DNA of 64,000 nt from an uncultured Opitutia bacterium (GTDB lineage: Bacteria; Verrucomicrobiota; Verrucomicrobiia; Opitutales; Opitutaceae). Positions 1 to 10,354 of this stretch are shown here, piece by piece. The notes under the pieces were generated by a model. The model made no database searches, was not told the origin of the DNA, and worked only from the letters and a program-made list of their open reading frames with translations. The translations under genes and the position numbers were made by a program. Position 1 is the stretch's first letter. Each line of letters starts with the position of its first letter. The DNA is taken from assembly GCA_903827245.1 (NCBI GenBank), contig CAIKHO010000048.1, forward strand, positions 1-64,000, read 5' to 3'.

Positions 1-93
1 ACGGATCGGGTGATCCGCCGCAATCAGCGTCTCGACGTTAATCAGGCTCACGAAACCAGGTTGGGAGGGGCGTTGGCCGCGCATGGTATCCAT
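1..93 (-). mobile_element. IS transposase, N-terminal fragment (cut by window edge)
   Basis: Reading the minus strand from an ATG at 93 gives 31 codons that stay open to the edge of the window. The peptide contains MRGQ near its start, then FVSLINVETLIAADHPIR. The MRG start, a short spacer, a V-x-L/V-E stretch and an (A/P)ADHP(L/I)R end are the usual opening of IS5/IS1182-type DDE transposases. A second in-frame ATG at 84 would begin exactly at MRGQ and may be the true start. The catalytic domain lies outside the window, so activity cannot be judged. No terminal inverted repeat could be identified between this start and the prepilin gene. Confidence 0.55.
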
Positions 94-137
94 AGTACGA
101 ATACAAAATGCGGAATCAAGCGTTTTTCAGCAGCCTG

Positions 138-512
138 CTAGTTGGAATAGGTCAACGTCCGAGCACCCGCGATGCCAGAGACAATGATCGGCATGGCTGC
201 GGTGTAGTTTGCGGGATAGGCTTCCCCTGCCACGGCACTGAATGACTTAACGTAAGCCGATGATCCGACGAGCGACGAAAACAGGACCATACTTGTGCCC
301 TTTTCCGTGAAGTACTGGTCGGCGGCTGCAGCCAGAATCCGCATGTTATTGAGCACCGCCTTGTCTTGGGACGCGACCTGCACTTTCTGAAAGGCGGGTA
401 TAGCCATCGCCGCCAACAGGCCGATGATGACCACCACGATCATGATCTCGACCAGAGTGAATGCTTTAGACCCGGTGTTTTTCGTAAACGTCTGGGATGG
501 GGGCTGCACCAA
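138..512 (-). CDS. Type IV prepilin-like protein (N-terminal methylation motif)
   Basis: This 124-codon gene encodes a small pilin or pseudopilin. A short leader ending in SKA is followed by FTLVEIMIVVVIIGLLAAM, the classic hydrophobic alpha1 helix with Glu at position 5 of the mature protein. The residue before the processing site is Ala, not the usual Gly. The first codon at 512 is TTG; the GTG at 509 has an AAGG a few bases upstream and is the likelier start. The rest is a short, weakly conserved globular domain. No pilus assembly genes adjoin it; the only other one in the window is a damaged pilC about 36 kb away. It would be inserted in the inner membrane and processed by prepilin peptidase. 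Confidence 0.8.
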   Translation of the reverse strand: MVQPPSQTFTKNTGSKAFTLVEIMIVVVIIGLLAAMAIPAFQKVQVASQDKAVLNNMRILAAAADQYFTEKGTSMVLFSSLVGSSAYVKSFSAVAGEAYPANYTAAMPIIVSGIAGARTLTYSN

Positions 513-558
513 CCTTCAGCGGGGGAATGATGCATGCAAAGCATTTTTTGGCGGGTTG

Positions 559-1008
559 TCACTTTTTCGAGGGCCCGATCTTCCGTTTCTTCGGCGACGC
601 CACCCGTTTTCCGGCCGATTTGGGTGCCTTCGGCTTGGAAACAAGCCCCAGCAGTGACGGCACCGACACTTCCACGGCATCCTTCCACAGGCTTTCCAAG
701 CGGTATTTTGCCCGGTTTTCCGTGGTGAAGAGATGAACCATGATCTCAAATGTATCCACCACCGTCCAGCCGCTGTCCTGCGCCGTTTCAATGCCGACGA
801 TATGGGCCTTGGCGGCATCGAGCACCTTTTCAACCTCCACGCGCAAGGCGCGCAAATGCGGCTCTGAGGTACCAGTCGCCAGCACCAGGTAGTCCGTGAT
901 CGATGACTGCTTGCTGATGTCCAGCACGCGCAGATCCGCAGCCTTTTTCTCGGCCAATGCCTCACAGCACAGTTTCACCAACGCGAGCGGTTTCGTCAGA
1001 GCTTTCAT
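559..1008 (-). CDS. rsfS: Ribosomal silencing factor RsfS (DUF143 family)
   Basis: The 149-residue protein matches RsfS/Iojap, which binds ribosomal protein uL14 on the large subunit and blocks subunit joining when nutrients are short. The core motif runs around residues 25-110: ADLRVLDISKQSSITDYLVLATG, then the later stretch VGIETAQDSGWTVVDTFEIMVHLF. The C-terminus carries a basic Lys/Pro tail of about 35 residues beyond the usual fold. Its ATG directly follows the TGA of nadD (TGAATG), so the two are almost certainly translated from one message. The nadD-rsfS pairing is conserved in many bacteria and supports both calls. Confidence 0.93.
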   Translation of the reverse strand: MKALTKPLALVKLCCEALAEKKAADLRVLDISKQSSITDYLVLATGTSEPHLRALRVEVEKVLDAAKAHIVGIETAQDSGWTVVDTFEIMVHLFTTENRAKYRLESLWKDAVEVSVPSLLGLVSKPKAPKSAGKRVASPKKRKIGPSKK

Positions 1009-1587
1009 TCAGCGGTAGAGTTGCTTCTGCTTGATATACACGATCGACTTGTGGGGTACGAAGTAGTCGAGCGCCAGATCGCGCTTCACGCGATCCCGGA
1101 GTTCAGTGGAGCTGATCGCCAGAAGATGCCCATCGCAACGGTGCAGGCGCAACCCGGGGCTCATGGGCGACGCCTTCACAGGATAGCCCGGGCGTTCCAG
1201 GAAGATAAATTCCACGAGGCTGGACAGCTCGCCAATGTCCTTCCACAGGTGCAGCTTGGGCAGCTGGTCTCCTCCGATGATCCAATAGAGGTCATCCTGG
1301 GGATAAAGCGCCCGGAAATGCCGGGCCGAATCAATGGTGTAGCTGACCCCGCCGCGGCGCAGCTCGTAGTCCGAAACCTCGAAGCGCCGGTCCCACTCGA
1401 TCGCCGCGCTCAACATGGCCATGCGGTCCTCAGGCGACGACTGGACGTCGTTGGGCTTAAGCGGAGCCTGCGCCGCGGGGACAAAGATGAGCCGGTCCAG
1501 TTTGTACTGCTCGTAAGCGTCCTGCGCGGCCATCAGATGGCCAAAATGCACCGGATCGAAACTTCCGCCCAGAAAACCAATTTTCAC
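1009..1587 (-). CDS. nadD: Nicotinate-nucleotide adenylyltransferase NadD
   Basis: This enzyme transfers AMP from ATP to nicotinate mononucleotide in NAD synthesis. The start is taken as the GTG at 1587, which puts GFLGGSFDPVHFGHL at residues 4-18, as in the family; the frame stays open to 1740 but the extra part has no family resemblance and runs up to the tRNA gene. The HFGH motif (the H/TxGH of nucleotidyltransferases) and ISSTELR near the C-terminus (the SxTxxR motif) are both present. Length from GTG is 192 residues, normal for NadD. It is immediately upstream of rsfS with no gap. Confidence 0.93.
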   Translation of the reverse strand: MKIGFLGGSFDPVHFGHLMAAQDAYEQYKLDRLIFVPAAQAPLKPNDVQSSPEDRMAMLSAAIEWDRRFEVSDYELRRGGVSYTIDSARHFRALYPQDDLYWIIGGDQLPKLHLWKDIGELSSLVEFIFLERPGYPVKASPMSPGLRLHRCDGHLLAISSTELRDRVKRDLALDYFVPHKSIVYIKQKQLYR

Positions 1588-1744
1588 AAGCCGGGGAACG
1601 TGCCGCACGTCCCTGCAACCAGCAAGGTTCAATTCCGCCCGACTCTCAGCCAGCCAGAAAGCCTTGGCCGGCCGCGGTGCCTGAACTGACAGCGAGAGTT
1701 GACGCTCGGTCCGGCACACTTGACAGTCGGCGTCCTTCACCGAC

Positions 1745-1830
1745 GCCCGGGTGGCGAAATGGTAGACGCTGGGGACTTAAAATCCCCTGACTGCAAAGTC
1801 ATGCGGGTTCGAGCCCCGCCCCGGGCACCA
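1745..1830 (+). tRNA. tRNA-Leu (anticodon TAA)
   Basis: The cloverleaf closes with GCCCGGG at 1745-1751 pairing with CCCGGGC at 1820-1826, followed by A and an encoded CCA. The anticodon stem GGGGA/TCCCC encloses a loop with TAA. A short variable-arm hairpin (TGACT...AGTCA) marks it as class II, and the T-arm GGGTTCGAGCCCC is intact. Confidence 0.95.
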
Positions 1831-1985
1831 ACCTTCGCCGAGGCTGTGGTCGGCAAGCCAATCAATGGCTGATCCTGCGTACCTGTCCCCTCAACGATTG
1901 TTTCCCGGCGAAGGTTATCCTCCATGCGCCGGGCGGAGGAGGACATTTCAGCCACTCCAGGTGAAAGGGTGCGATCATGCTGCGC

Positions 1986-2915
1986 TCAGGCCGAGGCGGC
2001 TGCTGGCTGCGACATCAACGTTTCGGTCACTGCGCGGCAAAGCCCGACAAACGTTTCCTCGCCGAGGGCGAGTCGCCGGCCCTTGAGGTGGGCCACGCTC
2101 CACTTCCGGCGGAGCTTGCGCGGGCCGAGCGGGAGCGAGACAAGCGAGCCGTTTTCGATTTCCCCGCGCGCGATCCAGGGCGCGAGTACGCCGGTGCCCA
2201 GCCCGATTTTCACCAGTTCCTTGATTGCCTCCATGCTGCCGAGCTCGATGAAATTGCTGAGCAGAACCTTCTCATCGCGAAAATATTCGTTCACGAGCCG
2301 GAAGGTGTAGCTGCTCTTGTTGTACAGCACGAGCGTCTCCTCGGCGATGGCCTCGCGCGGCACCCGGCCCATCCGCACCCACGGGTGCAGCGGGGCCACC
2401 ACGAACCTCAGCTCATCCTGGAACAGCGGGGTGAAGTTGATATCCGTCTGTCCCGCCGGCTCCAGCATGATCGCAAGGTCAATGTGGTTACCCCGGAGCA
2501 GGTCCAGTTGCAGCCCATGGTCGCCGGGCTCGATCTTGATGACGCATTTCGGAAAACTCTGCCGGAATTCCCGCAGCACCGTCGGCAGGATATACTGGCA
2601 GGCGGTCGTGCTGGCCCCGACGCGCAGCCGCCCGTGGCCCCACTTCGTCAGGGTGTCGAGCCCGGCCCGGGCCGCCTCCATCTCGCGCATGATTTTTTCG
2701 GCGTGCCGCAGGAATTGTTCGCCCGCCTGGGTGAGCATGACCCGCTTGCCCGCGCGGTCGACCAGGCGGCAGCCGACTTCCTCCTCCAGGGCCTTGATGG
2801 CGTGGCTGACCGCGGACTGCGTCAAAAAAAGATCCTTCGCCGCCAGCGTGAAACTGCCCCGCCGCGCAAGCGCGGAAAACGCGAGGATCTGGCGGCTGTC
2901 CAGGATGGCCTTCAT
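1986..2915 (-). CDS. LysR-family transcriptional regulator
   Basis: The 309-residue protein has an N-terminal winged helix-turn-helix at about residues 5-62 (FTLAAKDLFLTQSAVSHAIKAL region) and a periplasmic-binding-protein-like effector domain from about residue 90. The phrase GASTTACQYILP at the start of the effector domain resembles CbbR/CysL-type members. The ATG at 2915 is preferred over the upstream TTG/ATG extension because it begins the family homology. It is divergent from the NrtA-like gene, with a 19-bp perfect palindrome in the intervening DNA, so regulation of that neighbour is the obvious inference. The ligand cannot be told from sequence. Confidence 0.9.
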   Translation of the reverse strand: MKAILDSRQILAFSALARRGSFTLAAKDLFLTQSAVSHAIKALEEEVGCRLVDRAGKRVMLTQAGEQFLRHAEKIMREMEAARAGLDTLTKWGHGRLRVGASTTACQYILPTVLREFRQSFPKCVIKIEPGDHGLQLDLLRGNHIDLAIMLEPAGQTDINFTPLFQDELRFVVAPLHPWVRMGRVPREAIAEETLVLYNKSSYTFRLVNEYFRDEKVLLSNFIELGSMEAIKELVKIGLGTGVLAPWIARGEIENGSLVSLPLGPRKLRRKWSVAHLKGRRLALGEETFVGLCRAVTETLMSQPAAASA

Positions 2916-2923
2916 GGATGAGC

Positions 2924-2956
2924 CTGATTCATCAATCGGATGAATTGTTCGATCAG
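2924..2956. promoter_or_regulatory. Palindromic operator candidate between LysR gene and NrtA-like gene
   Basis: At 2927-2945 the sequence is ATTCATC, five bases, GATGAAT: a perfect 7+7 inverted repeat. An outer CTGAT/ATCAG pair (2924-2928 and 2952-2956) extends the symmetry. The site lies 12 bp upstream of the LysR start and about 75 bp upstream of the divergent gene, the position expected for a LysR autoregulatory and activating site. The binding assignment is inference. Confidence 0.45.
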
Positions 2957-3019
2957 CAGTAATTGAGCCATGCGCACCCGGTGGCACGGCGGAGGCTGGA
3001 TTGGCCTCACCTTAAAAGC

Positions 3020-4096
3020 ATGCCGCCCACCGCATCCTCCCACGCCGCTCCCGCGTCGCCGCGCCGAAAGTCCCTGCGGCTGGGCTTCATCCCGCTGACC
3101 GACGCGGCCCCGCTCATCGTGGCGCAGGAGCTCGGGTATTTCACCCGGCATGGCGTCGACGTCGTGCTGCACCGCGAAGTCGGCTGGGCAACCATCCGCG
3201 ACAAGATCATCTACGGCGAACTCGAGGCCGCCCACGCCCCGGCGCCGATGCTGTGGGACGCCGAGCTCGGCCTTAACTGCCCGCCCAGTGCGGTGCTCAC
3301 CGCGCTGGTGCTCAATCTCCACGGCAATGCCCTGACCCTCGCCAACACCCTTTGGGCCGAGGGGGTCAGGGACGACGCCACCCTTCGCGCCCTCGTGCTC
3401 TCCCGGCACGGCGAACGCCGCGTCACGTTCGGGGTCGTCTCCCTGTTCTCCTCGCATCACCTGCTGCTGCGCAACTGGCTTCGCACCGCCGGGATCAATC
3501 CCGACCGCCATGTGCGGATCGTCGTGGTGCCGCCCGCGCAGATGTTCCGCAACCTCGCCGCCGGCACGATCGACGGCTACTGCGCCGGCGAACCGTGGAA
3601 TTCCCTCGCGGTGCGCGAGGGTGCCGGCTGGTGCCCCGCCTGGAGCGCCGCGCTGGCCCCGGGCCATGTCGAGAAGGTGCTCATGGTCACGCAGCGTTTC
3701 GCGGACCGGTTCCCCGCCGAGCATGCCGCGCTCGTGGCCGCGCTCACCGCGGCCTGCGCCTGGTGCGACGAGCCGCAAAACCGCAAGCCTCTCGCCGGGC
3801 TCCTGGCGGGCGCACGCTATCTCAACCTCCCCGTCCGCGTGATCGCGCCCGCCCTGCTCGGCCGGTTCGACTGCGGCCACGGCCGGGTAGAAACCGTGCC
3901 GGACTTCCATGTCTTTCACCGTGACGCGGCCAACGTGCCCTCCGTGGAAAAGGCCGCCGCGCTCCAGCACGACCTGATCGGCGCCGGGCTGCTGCCGCCC
4001 GCCGCCGACCCTCCCCTGCCCCATCGTCTGTTTCGCGAGGATCTCCTGCACGAAGCCTTGCGCCGACACCCGGTGAATCAGCTCATGCCTGCCTAG
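3020..4096 (+). CDS. NrtA/CmpA/NasS-family binding protein without signal peptide
   Basis: The 358-residue protein belongs to the nitrate/bicarbonate substrate-binding family (NMT1-like fold). LRLGFIPLTDAAPLIVAQELGYF occupies residues about 18-40, followed by a typical IRDKIIYGELEAAHAPAPM segment and a YCAGEPWN motif near residue 195. Unlike transporter-bound NrtA it has no signal peptide or lipobox; the N-terminus is an Ala/Pro/Arg-rich stretch, so it should be cytoplasmic. No permease or ATPase adjoins it. That matches NasS, a soluble nitrate/nitrite sensor, although NasS normally works with an ANTAR protein (NasT) not seen here. The ATG at 3020 is chosen over an upstream TTG at 2963. Its divergent partner is a LysR regulator. 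Confidence 0.75.
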   Translation: MPPTASSHAAPASPRRKSLRLGFIPLTDAAPLIVAQELGYFTRHGVDVVLHREVGWATIRDKIIYGELEAAHAPAPMLWDAELGLNCPPSAVLTALVLNLHGNALTLANTLWAEGVRDDATLRALVLSRHGERRVTFGVVSLFSSHHLLLRNWLRTAGINPDRHVRIVVVPPAQMFRNLAAGTIDGYCAGEPWNSLAVREGAGWCPAWSAALAPGHVEKVLMVTQRFADRFPAEHAALVAALTAACAWCDEPQNRKPLAGLLAGARYLNLPVRVIAPALLGRFDCGHGRVETVPDFHVFHRDAANVPSVEKAAALQHDLIGAGLLPPAADPPLPHRLFREDLLHEALRRHPVNQLMPA

Positions 4097-4325
4097 GAGC
4101 TTGGAGGTATCGTCCGGGCCGCTGGGCAGGTTCCTTGGCTCTGCTGAAAGGCCTGCATCGAGTGGTTGGCAGCCGGGCAGCCGTGGAAATAAGCGCGGAT
4201 GAAATCCGGTGCGTTGCCCGGTAAGCGCGCCTTTACCCATAGGGCCTGAACAAAAATGGCTCGCGAGATGGCCCGGCGGGCGCCACAACCGGCGGCTCCA
4301 AACCCTCCCCTGGTTTCCCCACCCT

Positions 4326-6767
<2,442 letters not shown>

Positions 6768-6817
6768 ACGATCAAGGGCTAACGCGCTAACCCCGGCGCG
6801 TTTAGCCGCCCTATCAA

Positions 6818-6846
6818 GGCCGCGGTTTCCCGCCGCGGCCTTTTTG
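6818..6846 (+). terminator. Rho-independent terminator after hppA
   Basis: GGCCGCGG at 6818-6825 pairs perfectly with CCGCGGCC at 6833-6840 across a 7-base loop, followed by TTTTTG. It lies 50 bp after the hppA stop codon and separates it from the thioredoxin-like gene. Confidence 0.85.
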
Positions 6847-6981
6847 CTGCCAATTTCCGGGCGCCGACAGCCGAGGCACCATCGCAACCTGCACTTGCGC
6901 ACCACCGGGCCATTTGCTCATTGTCCGGCGCCCTGCTTGGTGCCTGTTTCCCGTTTCATCCCGCCCGGCAACCGCCTCTCC

Positions 6982-7821
6982 ATGAAAATCAAATCCCTTC
7001 TCGCCTGCGCCCTGCTCGTCGCGCTGCCCTGCAGCCCTCTCCTCCGTGCCGCCGACAAGGGCGACCTCAAGGCCGACCTCGCCGCGCTGGTCGACAAGAT
7101 CAAGGCCAAGCTGGCCACCGGCGCAACCAGCGAGGACCAGTTCACCGATGAGCTCAAGGGCTTCGACGCGATTCTCACGGCCCACAAGGACGAGAAGACC
7201 GATGAGGCGAGCGAGGTCCTGGCGATGGAGGCGGGCCTCTACATCGAGGTGTTTCACGACGCGGACAAGGGCATCGTGCTCGTCAAGCGGATCAAGACCG
7301 ACTTTCCCGAGACCGCGCTCGGCCGCCAGGCCGACGAAATCATCGGCGGCCTGGAAAAACAGGCGGCGGGCGAACGCATCCAGCGCAGCCTCGCGGTGGG
7401 CTCCCCGTTTCCGGATTTCAGCGAGAAGGACACCGACGGCCACGCCCTCTCGGTGACGAACTACAAGGGCAAGGTCGTACTGGTGGACTTCTGGGCCACG
7501 TGGTGCGGGCCGTGCCTCGCCGAGCTGCCGAATGTCGTGAAAACCTACCAGCAGCTGCACGACAAGGGTTTTGAAATCATCGGCGTCAGCCTCGATCGCG
7601 AGGGCGACGGCGACAAACTCGCCGCCTTCACCAAGGAGCACCAGATGGCCTGGCCGCAGTTCTTCGACGGCCTGTACTGGGGCAACAAGCTCGCGGTCAA
7701 ATACGGCGTCAACAGCATCCCCAACACCTTCCTCCTCGACCGCGAGGGCAAGATCATCGGCAAGGACCTGCGGGGCGACGCGCTGTCCGCGGCCGTGATC
7801 AAGGCGCTCCTCGCCAAATAG
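6982..7821 (+). CDS. TlpA-like thioredoxin-family protein, exported
   Basis: The 279-residue protein begins with a signal peptide (MKIKSLLACALLVALPCSPL, cleavage after LRAA likely). An alpha-helical region of about 110 residues follows, then a thioredoxin fold of the AhpC/TSA-TlpA type. The active-site motif WCGPC is at about residues 174-178, preceded by VVLVDFWAT, and the cis-Pro region is SIPNTFLLD. It probably reduces disulfides in the periplasm. The helical N-terminal domain, containing runs such as DKIKAKLATG, is of a kind seen on Verrucomicrobial and Bacteroidetes thioredoxins but has no assigned role. No cytochrome c maturation genes adjoin it. Confidence 0.88.
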   Translation: MKIKSLLACALLVALPCSPLLRAADKGDLKADLAALVDKIKAKLATGATSEDQFTDELKGFDAILTAHKDEKTDEASEVLAMEAGLYIEVFHDADKGIVLVKRIKTDFPETALGRQADEIIGGLEKQAAGERIQRSLAVGSPFPDFSEKDTDGHALSVTNYKGKVVLVDFWATWCGPCLAELPNVVKTYQQLHDKGFEIIGVSLDREGDGDKLAAFTKEHQMAWPQFFDGLYWGNKLAVKYGVNSIPNTFLLDREGKIIGKDLRGDALSAAVIKALLAK

Positions 7822-7891
7822 GCCCGCGCCACTCGCAGCCATCCGGCGGCAGGCCTGCGAACCACGGAGTCTCCCGCTTCTATCCGCCCCG

Positions 7892-9121
7892 ATGAGCCGC
7901 CGCGAACTCTCTCCGCGGGGCATGCTGTTCATCCTCACGGGGCTGAACCTCTTCAACTATCTCGACCGCTTCGTGCTGCCCGCCGTACTGACGCGGCTCC
8001 GCGGCGATCTCGGCCTCAACGGCGACCAGGCCGGCACGCTGGCCACGGCGTTCCTGGCGGGCTACTTCGTCACGTCGCCGTTCTTCGGCTACCTCGGTGA
8101 CCGCTGGCCGCGGAAATGGCTGATCGCCGCGGGTATTTTCGTCTGGAGCATCGGCACCGTTATGACCGGGTTTGCGCACAGCTACGGCGAAATGCTCGCC
8201 TGGCGGGCACTCGTGGGCGTGGGCGAGGCCAGCTACGCCACCATCAGCCCCGGCCTCATCTCGGATATTTTCCCCGCCAGCCGGCGCAACAACGCCCTGA
8301 CTTTTTTTTATGTCGCCATCCCCGTCGGCGCGGCCCTCGGCAACATCCTCGGCGGCTGGGTCGCAGCCCACTGGACCTGGCGGGACGCCTTCCTCTGGGC
8401 CGGTGCACCGGGACTGATGCTCGCACTCGTGCTCCTGCCCTTTGCCGAGCCCCGCCGCGGCGGCTCCGACGCCGGAGCCCCTGAGCCCTCCAAGCCGCGG
8501 GCCCGCGATGTCCTGAAACTCTTCACCCTTCCCTCGTACCTGCTGGTCGTGCTCGGCTATACCGCCTACACCTTCGCGCAGGGCGGATTTGCCCACTGGG
8601 CTCCGGCTTACCTCGAGGAGGTCCATGGCGTGCCCACGGATTCGGCGGGGCTTTTCTTCGGCGCCACCCTCGTATTCTCCGGGTTGGTGGGCACCCTGAT
8701 CGGCGGATACGCCGCCACCGCCTGGCAGCGGCGCCATCCCTCGGGCTACGCCCTGACCATGGGGCTGTCGGTGCTGATTTCGGTCCCCCTCGCGTTCGCC
8801 GCCTTCCACACCCCGGACCGGACGCTCTGCATGGTCGCCCTCGGCGCATGCATGTTCTTCACCTTTATTTCCACCGGGCCCACCAACACGCTGATCCTCG
8901 AGACCGTGCCGGTGAACCTGCGCGCCAGCGCCATGGCGATGTCGATTTTCATGATCCATCTGTTCGGCGACCTGTGGTCGCCCAAGCTGGTCGGCCGGAT
9001 CGCGGACGTCTCCGGACTCGGCCACGCCGTCCTCATCCTGCCGGGCGCGCTGCTGGTCGCCGCGATCTTCTGGCTCGTGCTGGCCGGACGGACCGCAAGG
9101 AACCGCATTCAACCCGGCTGA
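7892..9121 (+). CDS. MFS transporter, Spinster-like
   Basis: The 409-residue protein has about 12 hydrophobic helices. Residues 15-40 read LNLFNYLDRFVLPAVL, followed by the loop 2-3 motif GYLGDRWPRKW, the major-facilitator signature G-x3-D-R-x-x-R. The YLDR and GVGEASYATISPGLISD phrases are typical of the Spinster (Spns) branch, which includes sphingolipid exporters in eukaryotes and unassigned permeases in bacteria. The substrate is unknown. It starts 70 bp after the thioredoxin gene on the same strand and converges with the transglutaminase-like gene across an inverted repeat. Confidence 0.88.
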   Translation: MSRRELSPRGMLFILTGLNLFNYLDRFVLPAVLTRLRGDLGLNGDQAGTLATAFLAGYFVTSPFFGYLGDRWPRKWLIAAGIFVWSIGTVMTGFAHSYGEMLAWRALVGVGEASYATISPGLISDIFPASRRNNALTFFYVAIPVGAALGNILGGWVAAHWTWRDAFLWAGAPGLMLALVLLPFAEPRRGGSDAGAPEPSKPRARDVLKLFTLPSYLLVVLGYTAYTFAQGGFAHWAPAYLEEVHGVPTDSAGLFFGATLVFSGLVGTLIGGYAATAWQRRHPSGYALTMGLSVLISVPLAFAAFHTPDRTLCMVALGACMFFTFISTGPTNTLILETVPVNLRASAMAMSIFMIHLFGDLWSPKLVGRIADVSGLGHAVLILPGALLVAAIFWLVLAGRTARNRIQPG

Positions 9122-9150
9122 TCACGCCTCGAACGGCGATTTTGCCGAAC

Positions 9151-9217
9151 GTCGGGGCGTCCCTTGCGGACGCCCGTTGAACGCCGCAAACCGGGCGTCC
9201 GCAAGGAACGCCCCGAC
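9151..9217. repeat. REP-like inverted repeat, family A (paired copies)
   Basis: Two 26-base arms (9151-9176 and 9192-9217) are inverted copies with one mismatch, separated by 15 bases. The arm core is GGGGCGTTCCTTGCGGACG. Single related copies occur at 18411-18434 and 62942-63007. It sits between convergent genes and could also end both transcripts, but lacks a T-run. Confidence 0.85.
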
Positions 9218-9257
9218 ATCGATCCGCATGAAAACGGCCCAGGTGCGGCGGTGCCGG

Positions 9258-10058
9258 TCAGGCCACCGCAGCGGACACCGGTACGGCCGCGCACGTCACT
9301 TTTACCGAGCCGGCGTTGACGCGGCCGAAGATGGTCGTCAGCGCGGCGTTGGCGGCATCGCGGCCGCGGGCGATGATCACGATGTTTTCCGGGGGAATGC
9401 TGTCGCTGGGATCGAAGAGATACCATTGGCCGCCGAGATAGACTTCAAGGCAGGCATGGAAATCCATCGGCTCGAGTCCCGCCGCGTAGCCCCCGACATA
9501 GCGGGCCGGGATCGAGAGCGCCCGGCAGAGCGCAATGGCGAGGTGGGTGTAGTCGCGGCATACGCCCTTGCGGAGCTGCCAGACGTCCCACGCCGAGGTG
9601 CGTGAATCCGTCGCGCCGGGGGCGTAGGTGAGATTGGCGTCGACCCAGCGGCAGATCTCCCGCACCTGCTCGGTCCGGTTGTCGATCTTGCCGAAAAGCT
9701 CCCAGGCCAGCGGCGCAAACCGGTCGCTCTCGCAGTAGCGGCTGGGCAGCGTGTAGGTCAGCACGGCTAGGGGGAGACGCCCGGGGTTGTCGGATTTCAT
9801 GTCCGGCGGCAGCGGCGCGCGCAGCACTTCCACCGTCGCCGCATAGCGCAGCTCGAACGGCCCGGCCGGCACTTCCACCCGGAAGACCCGGTTGCCTTTC
9901 GACGTCGAAATACGCTCCGCCGGCACCTCCGGCACGCAGACCACGCTCTCGTTGAGCAATTTCTGCTGTGGACCGGTGTTGGCGAGGATGTTGAACGTGA
10001 AGTTGGCGGTGGGCGCCACCACCTGGTAGGCAAACGTGCAACCGACGGAAAGAATCAT
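9258..10058 (-). CDS. Transglutaminase-like cysteine peptidase-fold protein
   Basis: The 266-residue protein has a beta-rich N-terminal half and a transglutaminase-core domain from about residue 105. The triad is visible: Cys167 in KGVCRDYTH, His201 in MDFHACLEVYL and Asp216 in YLFDPSD. Bacterial members of this family are mostly proteases or amidases, and many sit with ATP-grasp and alpha-E genes, which are absent here. No clear signal peptide is seen. The substrate is unknown. It is transcribed alone, convergent with the MFS gene. Confidence 0.88.
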   Translation of the reverse strand: MILSVGCTFAYQVVAPTANFTFNILANTGPQQKLLNESVVCVPEVPAERISTSKGNRVFRVEVPAGPFELRYAATVEVLRAPLPPDMKSDNPGRLPLAVLTYTLPSRYCESDRFAPLAWELFGKIDNRTEQVREICRWVDANLTYAPGATDSRTSAWDVWQLRKGVCRDYTHLAIALCRALSIPARYVGGYAAGLEPMDFHACLEVYLGGQWYLFDPSDSIPPENIVIIARGRDAANAALTTIFGRVNAGSVKVTCAAVPVSAAVA

Positions 10059-10176
10059 GGCAGGGGCGAATGTGCCAGCCGTGCAACGGGCCGCAATCCC
10101 AACCTCGGGGACGCAGGGGCGATTGGTGATTGCTTATCCCTCATTTTTTTAATGAGCCGGACCCGATCAAATTTTA

Positions 10177-10244
10177 GCCACTGATTCCACAGATCGCACA
10201 AATGATCGCATGGGTTATCCGTGCCCATCTGTGTAATCAGTGGC
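10177..10244. repeat. Inverted repeat, family E (ACAGAT/ATCTGT type)
   Basis: Arms GCCACTGATTCCACAGAT (10177-10194) and ATCTGTGTAATCAGTGGC (10227-10244) are near-perfect inverted copies. A second copy is at 19745-19814 inside a larger nested repeat. It occupies the gap between divergent genes and may carry their promoters. Confidence 0.85.
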
Positions 10245-10354
10245 CAAACTCTCCGCGAGATTGCCTGACCGGGTCGGAAATCCGTCCTGCCTACCTCGGT
10301 GTGACCCACCCCGCTTGCTTGACCGGGTCCACCGCGCGAACTCTGCTCGCGATC

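Noticed and set aside
1588-1740. N-terminal extension of nadD up to 1740
   Set aside because: The extra 51 residues have no similarity to NadD and would run to the edge of the tRNA gene; GTG at 1587 gives the normal length.
2912-4288. 458-codon minus-strand frame opposite the NrtA-like gene
   Set aside because: The plus-strand protein matches a known family along its length; the minus frame does not.
4097-4325. Possible riboswitch in the leader of hppA
   Set aside because: I could not match the 229 bases to the fluoride, SAM, cobalamin or other common riboswitch consensus, and saw no terminator-antiterminator pair.
9151-9217. Possible CRISPR or ordinary terminator
   Set aside because: There are only two inverted arms, no direct-repeat array and no T-run. 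The same core recurs elsewhere as single units, which fits a REP-like element.
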